From: Acidimicrobiia bacterium
Lineage (GTDB): Bacteria > Actinomycetota > Acidimicrobiia > Acidimicrobiales > AC-14
Length of the DNA stretch: 11,770 nucleotides
Assembly: GCA_019244985.1 (NCBI GenBank)
Contig: JAFASB010000135.1
Span: 1-11,770, forward strand
Reading direction: 5' to 3'
The notes under the pieces are model-generated. The model ran no database searches. It had not been told where the DNA came from and worked only from the letters and a program-made list of their open reading frames with translations. The translations under genes and the position numbers were made by a program. Below, in pieces: positions 1-6,187 of this stretch. The first letter of the stretch is position 1; each line of letters begins with the position of its first letter.

Positions 1-666
1 GTCATGACGCTCGCCCACGAGCTCGGCCACGGGGTGCACCAGGTCCTCGCCAACCGCCGCGGCCTGTTCAACGCGTCAACGCCCCTCACGCTGGCGGAGA
101 CGGCCTCGATCTTCGGCGAGACGGTGACGTTCGGGCGCCTGCTCAGCGACGAGCACGACCCGACGGCCCGGCTCGCCCTCCTCGGCGGTCGGATCGAAGA
201 CGTGATCGCCAGCATCTTCCGGCAGATCGCCATGAACCGCTTCGAGGATGCGGTGCACAACGCCCGGCGCGACGAAGGCGAGCTGTCAACCGACGAGATC
301 GCCGAGCACTGGATCACGACCCAGCGCGACATGTTCCGCGACTCCCTGACGATCACCGACGAGTACCGGTCGTGGTGGAGCTACATCCCGCACTTCATCC
401 ACACGCCGGGCTACGTCTACGCCTATGCCTTCGGCAACCTCCTCGCCCTGGCGGTGTACGCGCGCTACGAGAAGGAGGGCGAGTCGTTCGTGCCGGCGTA
501 CCTCCAGCTGCTCTCCGCCGGCGGTTCGGATGCGCCCGAGACGCTGGGCCGGATGGTCGGCGTCGACCTCGCCGACCCGAACTTCTGGAGCGCGGGTCTC
601 CAGGTCGTCGACGAGCTGGTCAGCGAAGCCGAAGGCCTCGCCGCCGCGTCAACTGGCTCGCTGTAA
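1..666 (+). CDS. M3-family oligoendopeptidase (PepF-like), C-terminal part, 5' truncated by window edge
   Basis: Zinc metallopeptidase of family M3, expected to cleave short peptides in the cytoplasm. The reading frame is open from base 1, so the start lies outside the window; the ATG at base 4 falls inside the catalytic motif and is not the real start. The HELGH zinc motif is at fragment residues 6-10 (His6 and His10 ligands, Glu7 catalytic), and the third ligand is probably Glu33 in the LAETASIFGE block typical of M3B enzymes. The tyrosine-rich segment around residues 137-150 (GYVYAYAFGN) matches the conserved C-terminal substrate-binding region. About 221 residues are present, whereas family members are usually near 600, so roughly the last third is seen. 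The stop is followed after 19 bases by the next plus-strand gene. The family call is firm; the exact subtype (PepF or carboxypeptidase-like) is not. Confidence 0.93.
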   Translation, partial: VMTLAHELGHGVHQVLANRRGLFNASTPLTLAETASIFGETVTFGRLLSDEHDPTARLALLGGRIEDVIASIFRQIAMNRFEDAVHNARRDEGELSTDEIAEHWITTQRDMFRDSLTITDEYRSWWSYIPHFIHTPGYVYAYAFGNLLALAVYARYEKEGESFVPAYLQLLSAGGSDAPETLGRMVGVDLADPNFWSAGLQVVDELVSEAEGLAAASTGSL

Positions 667-685
667 CCCGCGCGAGACTTTCCAC

Positions 686-1423
686 ATGTCTCGGACGTTC
701 TCACGTGTCTTCGTCGCGCTCGTCGGTGCGGCCATGCTCGCTGCCGGCGTCGGCACCGCGGCCGTCGCCCTCGGCCGCTACGGCAACGACATCTCCTGGC
801 CGCAGTGCGGTGGCGCTTTCCCCGCCCAGGCCGGGTTCGGGATCGTCGGCGTCAACGGCGGCGTCCCGTTCTCGACCAACTCCTGTCTGGCCGCCGAATG
901 GAACTGGGCGGCCGGCAACAAGGGCGCGCCCGCGTACTACATGAACCTCTCGAATCCGGGCAGCGCCAGTGCCCACTGGACCCAGGCCGGCCCTCGGGCG
1001 TGTTCGGGGTCATCCGCCGACGCGGGGTGCGCCTACAACTACGGATGGAACGCGGCAGCCTCCGCCCTTGCGTATGCCTCGGGGCAGACGGGGTCGTCGG
1101 CAGCCGTGTCCCATGTGTGGTGGATCGACGTCGAGACCGGCAACACGTGGTCGTCGAACCAGTCGCTCAACGCCGCCGTGATCCAGGGCGCCATCGACTA
1201 TCTCAAGCAGCACACGTCGAAGGCGGTGGGCGTCTACTCCACGGGTTACCAGTGGGGCGTCATCACCGGCGGCGTGCATCTGGGCGCGCCGGTGTGGGCG
1301 GCGGGCGCGTCGAGCGCCTCGAGTGCACCGTCGTTCTGCGGGACCGGGTTCACCGGCAAGCCGGTCAAGGTCGTCCAGTACCCCGCCGGGGCGTACGACG
1401 GCGACTACCGGTGTGGACGCTGA
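686..1423 (+). CDS. Secreted GH25-like (lysozyme-fold) protein
   Basis: A 245-residue exported protein. Residues 1-7 are a short basic n-region (MSRTFSR), followed by a hydrophobic stretch to about residue 29, which reads as a signal peptide with cleavage near 25-30. The mature part starts with GNDISWPQCG (33-42), resembling the first-strand Asp motif of GH25 lysozymes, and has WWIDVE at 145-150, resembling the DxE catalytic strand. Six cysteines (41, 67, 106, 115, 218, 243) fit three disulfides in an extracytoplasmic protein. Family knowledge suggests a TIM-barrel muramidase or a related glycan-binding protein; which of the two is not decided by sequence. The ATG at 686 was chosen because it gives the signal peptide; the open frame further upstream (from 425) overlaps the peptidase gene and encodes arginine- and serine-rich text. 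No strong ribosome binding site is visible. It is possibly cotranscribed with the peptidase. Confidence 0.83.
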   Translation: MSRTFSRVFVALVGAAMLAAGVGTAAVALGRYGNDISWPQCGGAFPAQAGFGIVGVNGGVPFSTNSCLAAEWNWAAGNKGAPAYYMNLSNPGSASAHWTQAGPRACSGSSADAGCAYNYGWNAAASALAYASGQTGSSAAVSHVWWIDVETGNTWSSNQSLNAAVIQGAIDYLKQHTSKAVGVYSTGYQWGVITGGVHLGAPVWAAGASSASSAPSFCGTGFTGKPVKVVQYPAGAYDGDYRCGR

Positions 1424-1487
1424 CGGCCCCGGGCCCGAATCGACTGCCCTGTCACCACGTCGTCGGCGTCGAGGAGCGAGTGAGCGC

Positions 1488-2105
1488 CTAGGCCGCGCCA
1501 GCTAATGCCTCAGCCGCGGCGCGGAGGTCTTCGACGAAGCGCTTCATCTCGACGCGACGGGTCTCGTCGTCGCGTGCCCGCAGGATCGACGACGGGTGCA
1601 CCGTTGCCATCACCATCGGGGCTAGCGGTGACTCGACCAGCCGGCCTCGGTCCTGGGTGACGCGGAAGTTGCGGCCGAGGAGAGCTTGCGCGGCGGTGGC
1701 GCCCAGGCAGATCAGCATCCGCGGTTTGACGCTCTCCAGCTCGGCCGACAGCCACGGCCGGCAGGCGCCGATCTCGGTGGCGTTCGGCTTCTTGTGGATG
1801 CGCCGCTTGCCTTGCGCTGTCCACTTGAAGTGCTTCACCGTGTTGGTGACGTACACCTTCGTGCGGTCGATTCCCGCGGCCTCCAGCGCCTCGTCGAGGA
1901 CGCGCCCAGCGGGGCCGACGAACGGACGGCCCTCCTTGTCCTCCTGGTCGCCGGGCTGCTCGCCGACGAGGGCCACGTCGGCCTTGCGCGTTCCCTCACC
2001 GAAGACTGTCTGGGTCCCGGTCTTCCAGAGATCGCACGCCTGACAGCCGGCGGCCGCGGCGCGGAGGGTGTCGAGATCTCGTTCGGCGGGGACCGGCGCC
2101 GTCAA
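1488..2105 (-). CDS. udgX: UdgX-like uracil-DNA glycosylase (Fe-S, family 4-related)
   Basis: A 205-residue DNA repair protein of the uracil-DNA glycosylase superfamily. Motif A reads GEQPGDQED (48-56) and motif B HPSSILR (170-176). Cys21, Cys24, Cys115 and Cys133 are placed as the four ligands of the 4Fe-4S cluster seen in families 4, 5 and UdgX. The decisive feature is the KRRIH loop at 100-104: in mycobacterial UdgX the histidine of this loop attacks the sugar after uracil removal and leaves the enzyme covalently bound to the abasic site. His104 is the matching residue here. The start is TTG, one base after the stop of the STAS gene (TGA-G-TTG), so translation is probably coupled by reinitiation. 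It converges on the GH25-like gene with 64 bases between. The symbol is given by motif identity, not by a database match. Confidence 0.92.
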   Translation of the reverse strand: MTAPVPAERDLDTLRAAAAGCQACDLWKTGTQTVFGEGTRKADVALVGEQPGDQEDKEGRPFVGPAGRVLDEALEAAGIDRTKVYVTNTVKHFKWTAQGKRRIHKKPNATEIGACRPWLSAELESVKPRMLICLGATAAQALLGRNFRVTQDRGRLVESPLAPMVMATVHPSSILRARDDETRRVEMKRFVEDLRAAAEALAGAA

Positions 2106-2106
2106 C

Positions 2107-2454
2107 TCACGCGGCCGTCGCCGCGTCGACCGTGTCGTAGCGGTCGAGCACGCGCTCGAGTCCTGTGACCTCGAGCACCTTGCGCACCGATCGTTGCTGG
2201 TCGCAGACGATGCGCAGCTCCCCGGAGCGGCTCCGGGCCAGCTTCAGGGCGGCGATGAGAGCTCCCAGCCCCGAGGAGTCGAGGAAGTCGACGCCCTCGA
2301 GATCGACGACGACGTACGGCGTTCCTTCGCTCAACAGTGAGATGAGTTGGGCGCGAACGCGCGGCGTCGTGGTGACGTCGACCTCACCACGGACGGTAAG
2401 GACGCGCCAATCCGCTCTGCGGTCGACTTCCAACTCGAGTGTCTTGATGGCCAT
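2107..2454 (-). CDS. STAS-domain anti-sigma factor antagonist (SpoIIAA/RsbV-like)
   Basis: A 115-residue single STAS domain. The segment DLEGVDFLDSSGLGAL (51-66) is the hallmark of anti-anti-sigma factors; Ser60, the first serine of DSSG, aligns with the serine of SpoIIAA that is phosphorylated by its cognate anti-sigma kinase. In the unphosphorylated state such proteins bind the anti-sigma factor and free the sigma factor. The ATG at 2454 was chosen over the longer frame to 2526 because a perfect GGAGGT lies 7 bases upstream and because the extra 24 residues are not STAS-like. No anti-sigma kinase, PP2C phosphatase or sigma factor gene is nearby, so the partners are unlinked. The downstream glycosylase starts one base after the stop. 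Family assignment is firm; the sigma factor controlled is unknown. Confidence 0.93.
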   Translation of the reverse strand: MAIKTLELEVDRRADWRVLTVRGEVDVTTTPRVRAQLISLLSEGTPYVVVDLEGVDFLDSSGLGALIAALKLARSRSGELRIVCDQQRSVRKVLEVTGLERVLDRYDTVDAATAA

Positions 2455-2531
2455 CGGCTTGACCTCCACCAAAAGGCGTACCCAAGCCGTCACGTGGCTA
2501 TGCATTCGCGCAATACGGGTAGGCACGTGCT
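2455..2531. promoter_or_regulatory. Divergent promoter region with two CACGTG palindromes and sigma-B-like -10 hexamers
   Basis: Seventy-seven bases between the STAS start and the small plus-strand ORF. CACGTG occurs at 2491-2496 and again at 2524-2529 (the latter within GCACGTGC), 33 bases apart, close to three helical turns. On the minus strand GGGTAC (2483-2478) resembles the -10 element of actinobacterial sigma-B-type promoters and would place a transcript start just before the STAS ribosome binding site. On the plus strand GGGTAG (2517-2522) would give a nearly leaderless transcript for the 57-codon ORF. No convincing GTTT-type -35 was found for either. The palindromes are visible fact; promoter function is inference. 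Confidence 0.4.
2462..2467 (-). promoter_or_regulatory. Ribosome binding site deciding the STAS gene start
   Basis: The minus strand reads GGAGGT, ending 7 bases before the ATG at 2454. This perfect Shine-Dalgarno sequence fixes the start at 2454 rather than at the upstream in-frame ATG at 2526. Confidence 0.85.
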
Positions 2532-2705
2532 ATGAGCGATCAGCAGCCCGCCGACGACCGCACCGAGCAGGACCCGTACCCGGCCGATCAGCAGTTCGGC
2601 AAGGCCGCGGCCGACGACCAGGAGCGCGTCGACCGCGGTGAGCAGCCCAAGGGTGCCGAGGGCGAGGAGCCCCGCGCAGGCAACAAGGCCGAGCCCGACT
2701 CCTAG
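2532..2705 (+). CDS. Small acidic, hydrophilic protein of unknown function (57 aa)
   Basis: A 57-residue ORF beginning MSDQQPADDRTEQDPYPADQ. It is rich in Asp, Glu, Gln, Pro and Ala, has no cysteine and no hydrophobic segment, and is probably disordered in solution. Third codon positions are overwhelmingly G or C, as in the neighbouring genes, which supports real coding. The ribosome binding site is weak (an AGG 8 bases before the ATG), though a leaderless transcript is possible from the upstream GGGTAG. It diverges from the STAS gene and converges on the GMC oxidoreductase gene, the two stops sharing CTAG. I do not recognise the family. The composition and the divergent position beside an anti-sigma antagonist would fit a small stress-related protein, but that is a guess. 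Confidence 0.55.
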   Translation: MSDQQPADDRTEQDPYPADQQFGKAAADDQERVDRGEQPKGAEGEEPRAGNKAEPDS

Positions 2706-4615
2706 GCCGCTTCGACTCGCGGCGCGTCGAGCCGGTCGGCCAGGAGGTCGGCGGCGCGCGTTGCGAGGGCCATGATCGTCACCTGGGGGTTCACGGCCAC
2801 CGAGCTCGGCACCACGCTGCCGTCCGAGATGTACAGGCCCGGGATCCCGAACACCTCGTTGGTGGGCGAGACCACGCCGTCGCCGGGGTGGGTCGCCATC
2901 CGGCAGGTGCCGAGCGGGTGGAACGCGGTCAGCAGGTAGTCGGCCGCCGCCGTGCGGGCCGTCTCCATCCGCTCGAGGTCCCCGGCCGAGCGCAGCACCC
3001 GGTGTCCGTGGAGCGCGGGGTACACCTCGCTCGCCCCGGCGGCGAGGAACACGCGGCTCACCATGGCCATGCCCCGCTGCAAGAGGTCGCGCTCGCGACG
3101 GCCGAACCAGTAGAGGACGACCGGTCGCCCGCCGGGGCCGAGGCGCACCTGGCCCTTCGAACGATCCGAGATCATCACGCCGAAGCTGGCGACGCGGTCG
3201 TAGTTCTCCATGACGTCCATCAGCTGGCGGCCGACGAAGTTGAACTGGCTGGCGCCCATGTCGATCGGGGCCGACGCGCCCATGGGCAGGATGCCCTCGC
3301 GCTGCAACTCGTCGATGCAGTAGCCCTGCGGGATGGCGGTGTAACCCATGATCTCTTCGTCGAAGAGGGCGCTGACCGTGCTCGCCGGGTGGATGGAGAG
3401 GTTGCGGCCGACGTGACGGCGCCCGCGGTGCAGACCCTGGCGCTGCAGGAACGCGGGCGTGATCAGCGTGCCGCAGGCGACGACGGTCGCCCGAGCGCGC
3501 ACGCGCAGGCGGCTGCGCCCGTCGACCGACCGCGCCTCGACGCCGACGGCTCGACCCTCTTCGAACAGGATGCGCTCGGCGCGCGCGCCGGTGTAGAGCA
3601 TGGCGCCCTGCTGCAGCGCCGCCGGCACGTAGGACACGTCGGTGCTGCGCTTGGCGCCGCGCGGACAGCCGAAGTCACAGACGCTGGCACCGTCGCAGCC
3701 AGGCGCGTTGCGGTTCAACGGTCGGTGTGAGTACCCGAGCACGTCGCAGCCGCGGGCGATGACGTTGGCCACGCCGCCGAGGTAGGCGGCCTCGGCGGGC
3801 GCCACCTGCAGCTCGTGCTCCACACGCTCGAAATACGGCCCCATCCGGTCGGGCGTCAGGTCGCTCAGGCCCCGGTCGACCCACTTCTGCAGCACCCAGT
3901 CGGGGGTGCGCCAACAGGTGCCGGTGTTGATGGCTGTCGACCCGCCGACGAGGCGGCCCATCGGGATGGGGATGACGCAGTTGCCGACCGACCCGGTGGC
4001 GGCCGAGTCACGGTAGAAGCGGCGCAGGTTGTCGATGGCGCGGCCGGTGAACGACGCCCGGTTGTAGTACTCACCCTCCTCGACCATCAGCACGGCATGG
4101 CCGCGCTCGGCCAGCTCCTTGGCCATGACCGCCCCGCCCGCCCCGGTGCCGATGACGACGACGTCGCACTCGATCTCCTCGTCGGCGTCGAGCGTCGTGA
4201 TCTGCTGGCGCCACCGCGCCGGCTCGTCGGATGTCGTGAAGCCGAAGGGGGAGCGCAGCTCGCGGTAGACGTCTTCGTCGTCGAAGTACGCCATCTTCAG
4301 CGGCATCGTCGCCGCCAGGGCCAGCGCGCGGGGCGCCACGCCGCCGTCGGCGAGGCGCACGAGGTGGCGCTCGGCCTCGTCGGGCGTCAGGGCCGAGAAC
4401 GGACGACCGCCGTTGGTGAGGCGGGCCTCGTGCTCGAGCGCGTGCAGGACGGCGCCGTAACCGCTGATGGCGCGCGGGTCGATGTCGGCCAGCGCCTGTT
4501 CGAGCTTGTCGACGGTCGCGGGCCCTGCGCCCGGCAGCCGGCGGCCCGGGGGCATGCACGCCCGGGCCGCCGCTTCGGCGACGCGACGGTTCGCCTCGGT
4601 GAACCGCTGCGGCAT
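2702..4615 (-). CDS. GMC-family FAD oxidoreductase with fused N-terminal Gluconate_2-dh3-like domain
   Basis: A 637-residue flavoprotein predicted to oxidise an alcohol, perhaps long-chain or sterol-like. Residues about 5-120 form a helical domain resembling the small (gamma) subunit of gluconate/glucose dehydrogenases (for example FSALTPDEAERHL, 73-85). The FAD Rossmann motif is GTGAGG (156-161) with Glu180 as the likely ribose ligand, and MGRLVGGSTAINTG (219-232) is the second flavin-contact block. HPLGTCRM (566-573) carries the probable catalytic His566, and AVNPQVTIMALATR (607-620) the C-terminal Asn/Pro signature. A cysteine cluster, Cys307, Cys313 and Cys317 in CDFGCPRGAK context, resembles plant-type long-chain alcohol oxidases and also the Fe-S cysteines of FAD glucose dehydrogenase. 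No Tat or Sec signal is evident. It is the last gene of the SDR/lipocalin-like/GMC operon, 8 bases after the previous stop, with GAGG before the ATG. The substrate is unknown. Confidence 0.92.
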   Translation of the reverse strand: MPQRFTEANRRVAEAAARACMPPGRRLPGAGPATVDKLEQALADIDPRAISGYGAVLHALEHEARLTNGGRPFSALTPDEAERHLVRLADGGVAPRALALAATMPLKMAYFDDEDVYRELRSPFGFTTSDEPARWRQQITTLDADEEIECDVVVIGTGAGGAVMAKELAERGHAVLMVEEGEYYNRASFTGRAIDNLRRFYRDSAATGSVGNCVIPIPMGRLVGGSTAINTGTCWRTPDWVLQKWVDRGLSDLTPDRMGPYFERVEHELQVAPAEAAYLGGVANVIARGCDVLGYSHRPLNRNAPGCDGASVCDFGCPRGAKRSTDVSYVPAALQQGAMLYTGARAERILFEEGRAVGVEARSVDGRSRLRVRARATVVACGTLITPAFLQRQGLHRGRRHVGRNLSIHPASTVSALFDEEIMGYTAIPQGYCIDELQREGILPMGASAPIDMGASQFNFVGRQLMDVMENYDRVASFGVMISDRSKGQVRLGPGGRPVVLYWFGRRERDLLQRGMAMVSRVFLAAGASEVYPALHGHRVLRSAGDLERMETARTAAADYLLTAFHPLGTCRMATHPGDGVVSPTNEVFGIPGLYISDGSVVPSSVAVNPQVTIMALATRAADLLADRLDAPRVEAA

Positions 4616-4623
4616 CGTCGCCT

Positions 4624-5148
4624 CTACGGAGTGTTTGCTCGATCAGTGGGCATATGGCCCGCCGATTGAGCAAACACCGCAGGAACGGGGTCTTCGCGTC
4701 GCCACGGCCACAGGAAACGGAAGCTCTGGAGGAGCCCGGGGAAGTGGTAGCGGAACGAGAAGTGCAAGGTGGCCGTCGCCCACACGTCGCCGTTGGCGTC
4801 GTAGACCTTGCCGGGCAGCGTCGTCCACGACTTGCGCAGGTTGACCCCTGCCGACTTCCAGCCGTCGAAGCGGTACTCCTGGCCGTCGTCGGCGGCGAAC
4901 GTGAACGTGTAGCGAGCCAGGCGGGCGCGGAACGGCGAGAGCTCCATGGTGCCGACCGCGGCCGCGTCGCGGGCGATGCCGTCGATGTGGCACGTGCCGC
5001 GCGCTCGCCCGAGGGCGACCAGGAGGATGCGCCACAGGGCGGGGAAGACCACGCTCAGGTCGAACCGGAACTCACGGTCGAAGTTCTCGCCCGGCCTGCG
5101 CAGCGACCCCTCCATCACCTCAGAGACCGCGAACCCCAAGTGCTTCAC
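4624..5148 (-). CDS. Lipocalin-like protein linked to the GMC oxidoreductase
   Basis: A 174-residue protein with alternating beta-strand text (for example RYTFTFAADDGQEYRFDGWK, 79-98) and a hydrophobic stretch near 31-47. The order of motifs (a start like GFAVSEVMEGSL, a central block around GTCHIDGIA, then DGWK and a SWTTLPGKVYD segment) recalls the lipocalin-like domain found beside or fused to actinobacterial cholesterol-oxidase-like GMC enzymes; this is from memory of the family and unproven here. It would bind a lipid substrate or pair with the flavoenzyme. The start is GTG at 5148, overlapping the SDR stop by four bases (GTGA), with AAGGTG upstream. The last 16-17 residues (158-174) are encoded by a large palindrome and are unlikely to belong to the fold. 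Confidence 0.75.
   Translation of the reverse strand: MKHLGFAVSEVMEGSLRRPGENFDREFRFDLSVVFPALWRILLVALGRARGTCHIDGIARDAAAVGTMELSPFRARLARYTFTFAADDGQEYRFDGWKSAGVNLRKSWTTLPGKVYDANGDVWATATLHFSFRYHFPGLLQSFRFLWPWRREDPVPAVFAQSAGHMPTDRANTP
4631..4677. repeat. 47-base near-perfect palindrome at the lipocalin-like/GMC gene junction
   Basis: The outer arms are GTGTTTGCTCGATC (4631-4644) and GATTGAGCAAACAC (4664-4677), 13 of 14 complementary with the odd pair a G-T. The inner arms around GGGC (4648-4651) and GCCC (4657-4660) share the same centre at 4654, so the whole segment can fold into one long interrupted hairpin. It covers codons 158-173 of the lipocalin-like gene and ends 15 bases before the GMC start. 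It could be an mRNA processing or stability hairpin, a regulator-binding operator, or the trace of a small inserted repeat. There is no T-tract, so a simple terminator is unlikely. No second copy was found in this window by eye. Confidence 0.85.
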
Positions 5149-6128
5149 GCGCTCACCTTCTTGTCTTGCTTCTGTTCGGCGTACCAGTCACGCAGTTCTT
5201 GCATGCCCGCCACCAGCGGGCGCGGATCCCAGCCGAGCTCCCGGCGCGCCTTCTCCCCTGAGAACGACCAGTTCTGGCCGTCCGACGTGGCGATGGCGTC
5301 GCGCAGGATGCGGCCGAGCTGCCCCGGGATCGCCCGGCGCGCCACGTCGCCGACGGTCCACACGAGAAAATCGGGGAGGTAGAAGCGGGGCGGCCGCTTT
5401 CCGGTGACCTGGGCGATCGTCTCGAACCACTGCCGGAATGTCGCCGTCCCGGCGACGAGGATGTACTCCTCGCCGTCGCGGCCGCGCTCGCCGACGCGCA
5501 CGACGCCATCCGCGCAGTCGTCGACGTTGACGAACGACATGATCTGACGGGGCCCCAGGGCGACCGGCAGGCCGCGGAACAGGAGCTTGTGAGCGAGCCC
5601 CAGAAGGCTCGGGTCGTCGGGCCCGTAGATGGTGCCGGGCATGGCGATGCGCACGCGAGCGCCGCTCTGGGCCATCGACCGGGCGAGGAGGTGGGCCCGC
5701 TTCTTGGTGGCCTCGTAGGGCCAGCGAGGCGTGTTCTGGCGCCAGTGGCCCTCGACGGCGGGCTGGGTGCCGGTGGGGCCGAGGGCGACGACCGAGCTGA
5801 CGTACACGGAGACGATGTCGCGCTCGTGCGCGGCGCTGAGCACGTTCTCGGTGCCTCCCACGTTGACCCGCTCGATGAACGCCAGGTCGCGGGTGCCGAA
5901 TTCGTAGAGGGCTGCCGCGTGGTACACCGCGTCGACCCCGTCGAGCGCCTTCTCGATCGACGCCCGGTCGGTGATGTCGCCCTCGGCGTACTCGACCGGC
6001 AGCCCCTCGAGGCGGCGCCGGCTGCTGGTGGGCCGGACCAATACTCGGACGTCCTCGCCGCGGCCGCACAGGGCGGCCGCTGTCCGGCTGCCGAGGAAAC
6101 CGCTGGCGCCGGTCACGAGTGACGTCAC
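5145..6128 (-). CDS. NAD(P)-dependent extended SDR (epimerase / dihydroflavonol reductase / 3-beta-HSD-like)
   Basis: A 327-residue extended short-chain dehydrogenase. The nucleotide-binding loop TGASGFLG is at 6-13, Asp51 in EGDITD contacts the adenine in this fold, and the catalytic set is Ser111 or Ser112, Tyr138 and Lys142 (YEATK). PGTIYGP (164-170) and FVNVDDCADGV (199-209) are typical of the dihydroflavonol-4-reductase, cinnamoyl-CoA reductase and 3-beta-hydroxysteroid dehydrogenase branch rather than of sugar epimerases. The expected reaction is oxidation or reduction of a hydroxyl/keto group on a hydrophobic substrate. The start is GTG at 6128, immediately before the glycine-rich motif; no strong ribosome binding site was seen. 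It is first in the three-gene operon, its stop overlapping the next start by four bases, and it diverges from the acyl-CoA synthetase. The substrate cannot be named from sequence. Confidence 0.92.
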   Translation of the reverse strand: MTSLVTGASGFLGSRTAAALCGRGEDVRVLVRPTSSRRRLEGLPVEYAEGDITDRASIEKALDGVDAVYHAAALYEFGTRDLAFIERVNVGGTENVLSAAHERDIVSVYVSSVVALGPTGTQPAVEGHWRQNTPRWPYEATKKRAHLLARSMAQSGARVRIAMPGTIYGPDDPSLLGLAHKLLFRGLPVALGPRQIMSFVNVDDCADGVVRVGERGRDGEEYILVAGTATFRQWFETIAQVTGKRPPRFYLPDFLVWTVGDVARRAIPGQLGRILRDAIATSDGQNWSFSGEKARRELGWDPRPLVAGMQELRDWYAEQKQDKKVSA

Positions 6129-6187
6129 GACCCAACTCTGGCACCCGAGATCGGCAACAATGAAATTTCTAGCGAGGGGGAAAGACG
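6129..6187. promoter_or_regulatory. Divergent promoter region between SDR operon and acyl-CoA synthetase
   Basis: Fifty-nine bases separate the two divergent starts. The only A/T-rich patch is at about 6157-6171 and contains the 8-base palindrome GAAATTTC (6162-6169). It is likely to hold the -10 regions of one or both promoters and possibly an operator; exact promoter elements cannot be assigned. A purine-rich ribosome binding site, GAGGGGG (6174-6180), lies 7 bases before the synthetase ATG. Confidence 0.45.

Noticed and set aside
425..685. Upstream extension of the GH25-like gene
   Set aside because: It overlaps the peptidase gene, encodes low-complexity Arg/Ser text and would bury the signal peptide.
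1424..1440. GGCCCCGGGCCC as a terminator between convergent genes
   Set aside because: The symmetry is short and no T-tract follows; such runs are common in GC-rich DNA.
2455..2526. 24-residue N-terminal extension of the STAS protein
   Set aside because: A perfect GGAGGT 7 bases before the ATG at 2454 and the start of the STAS fold there favour the shorter protein.
2888..4669. Two long plus-strand frames (2888-3730 and 3815-4669) opposite the GMC gene
   Set aside because: Their composition is typical of antisense shadows, and the minus strand encodes an uninterrupted GMC enzyme.
6139..6144. TGGCAC as a sigma-54 promoter element
   Set aside because: The matching TTGC at the proper spacing is absent, and sigma-54 is not expected in actinobacteria.
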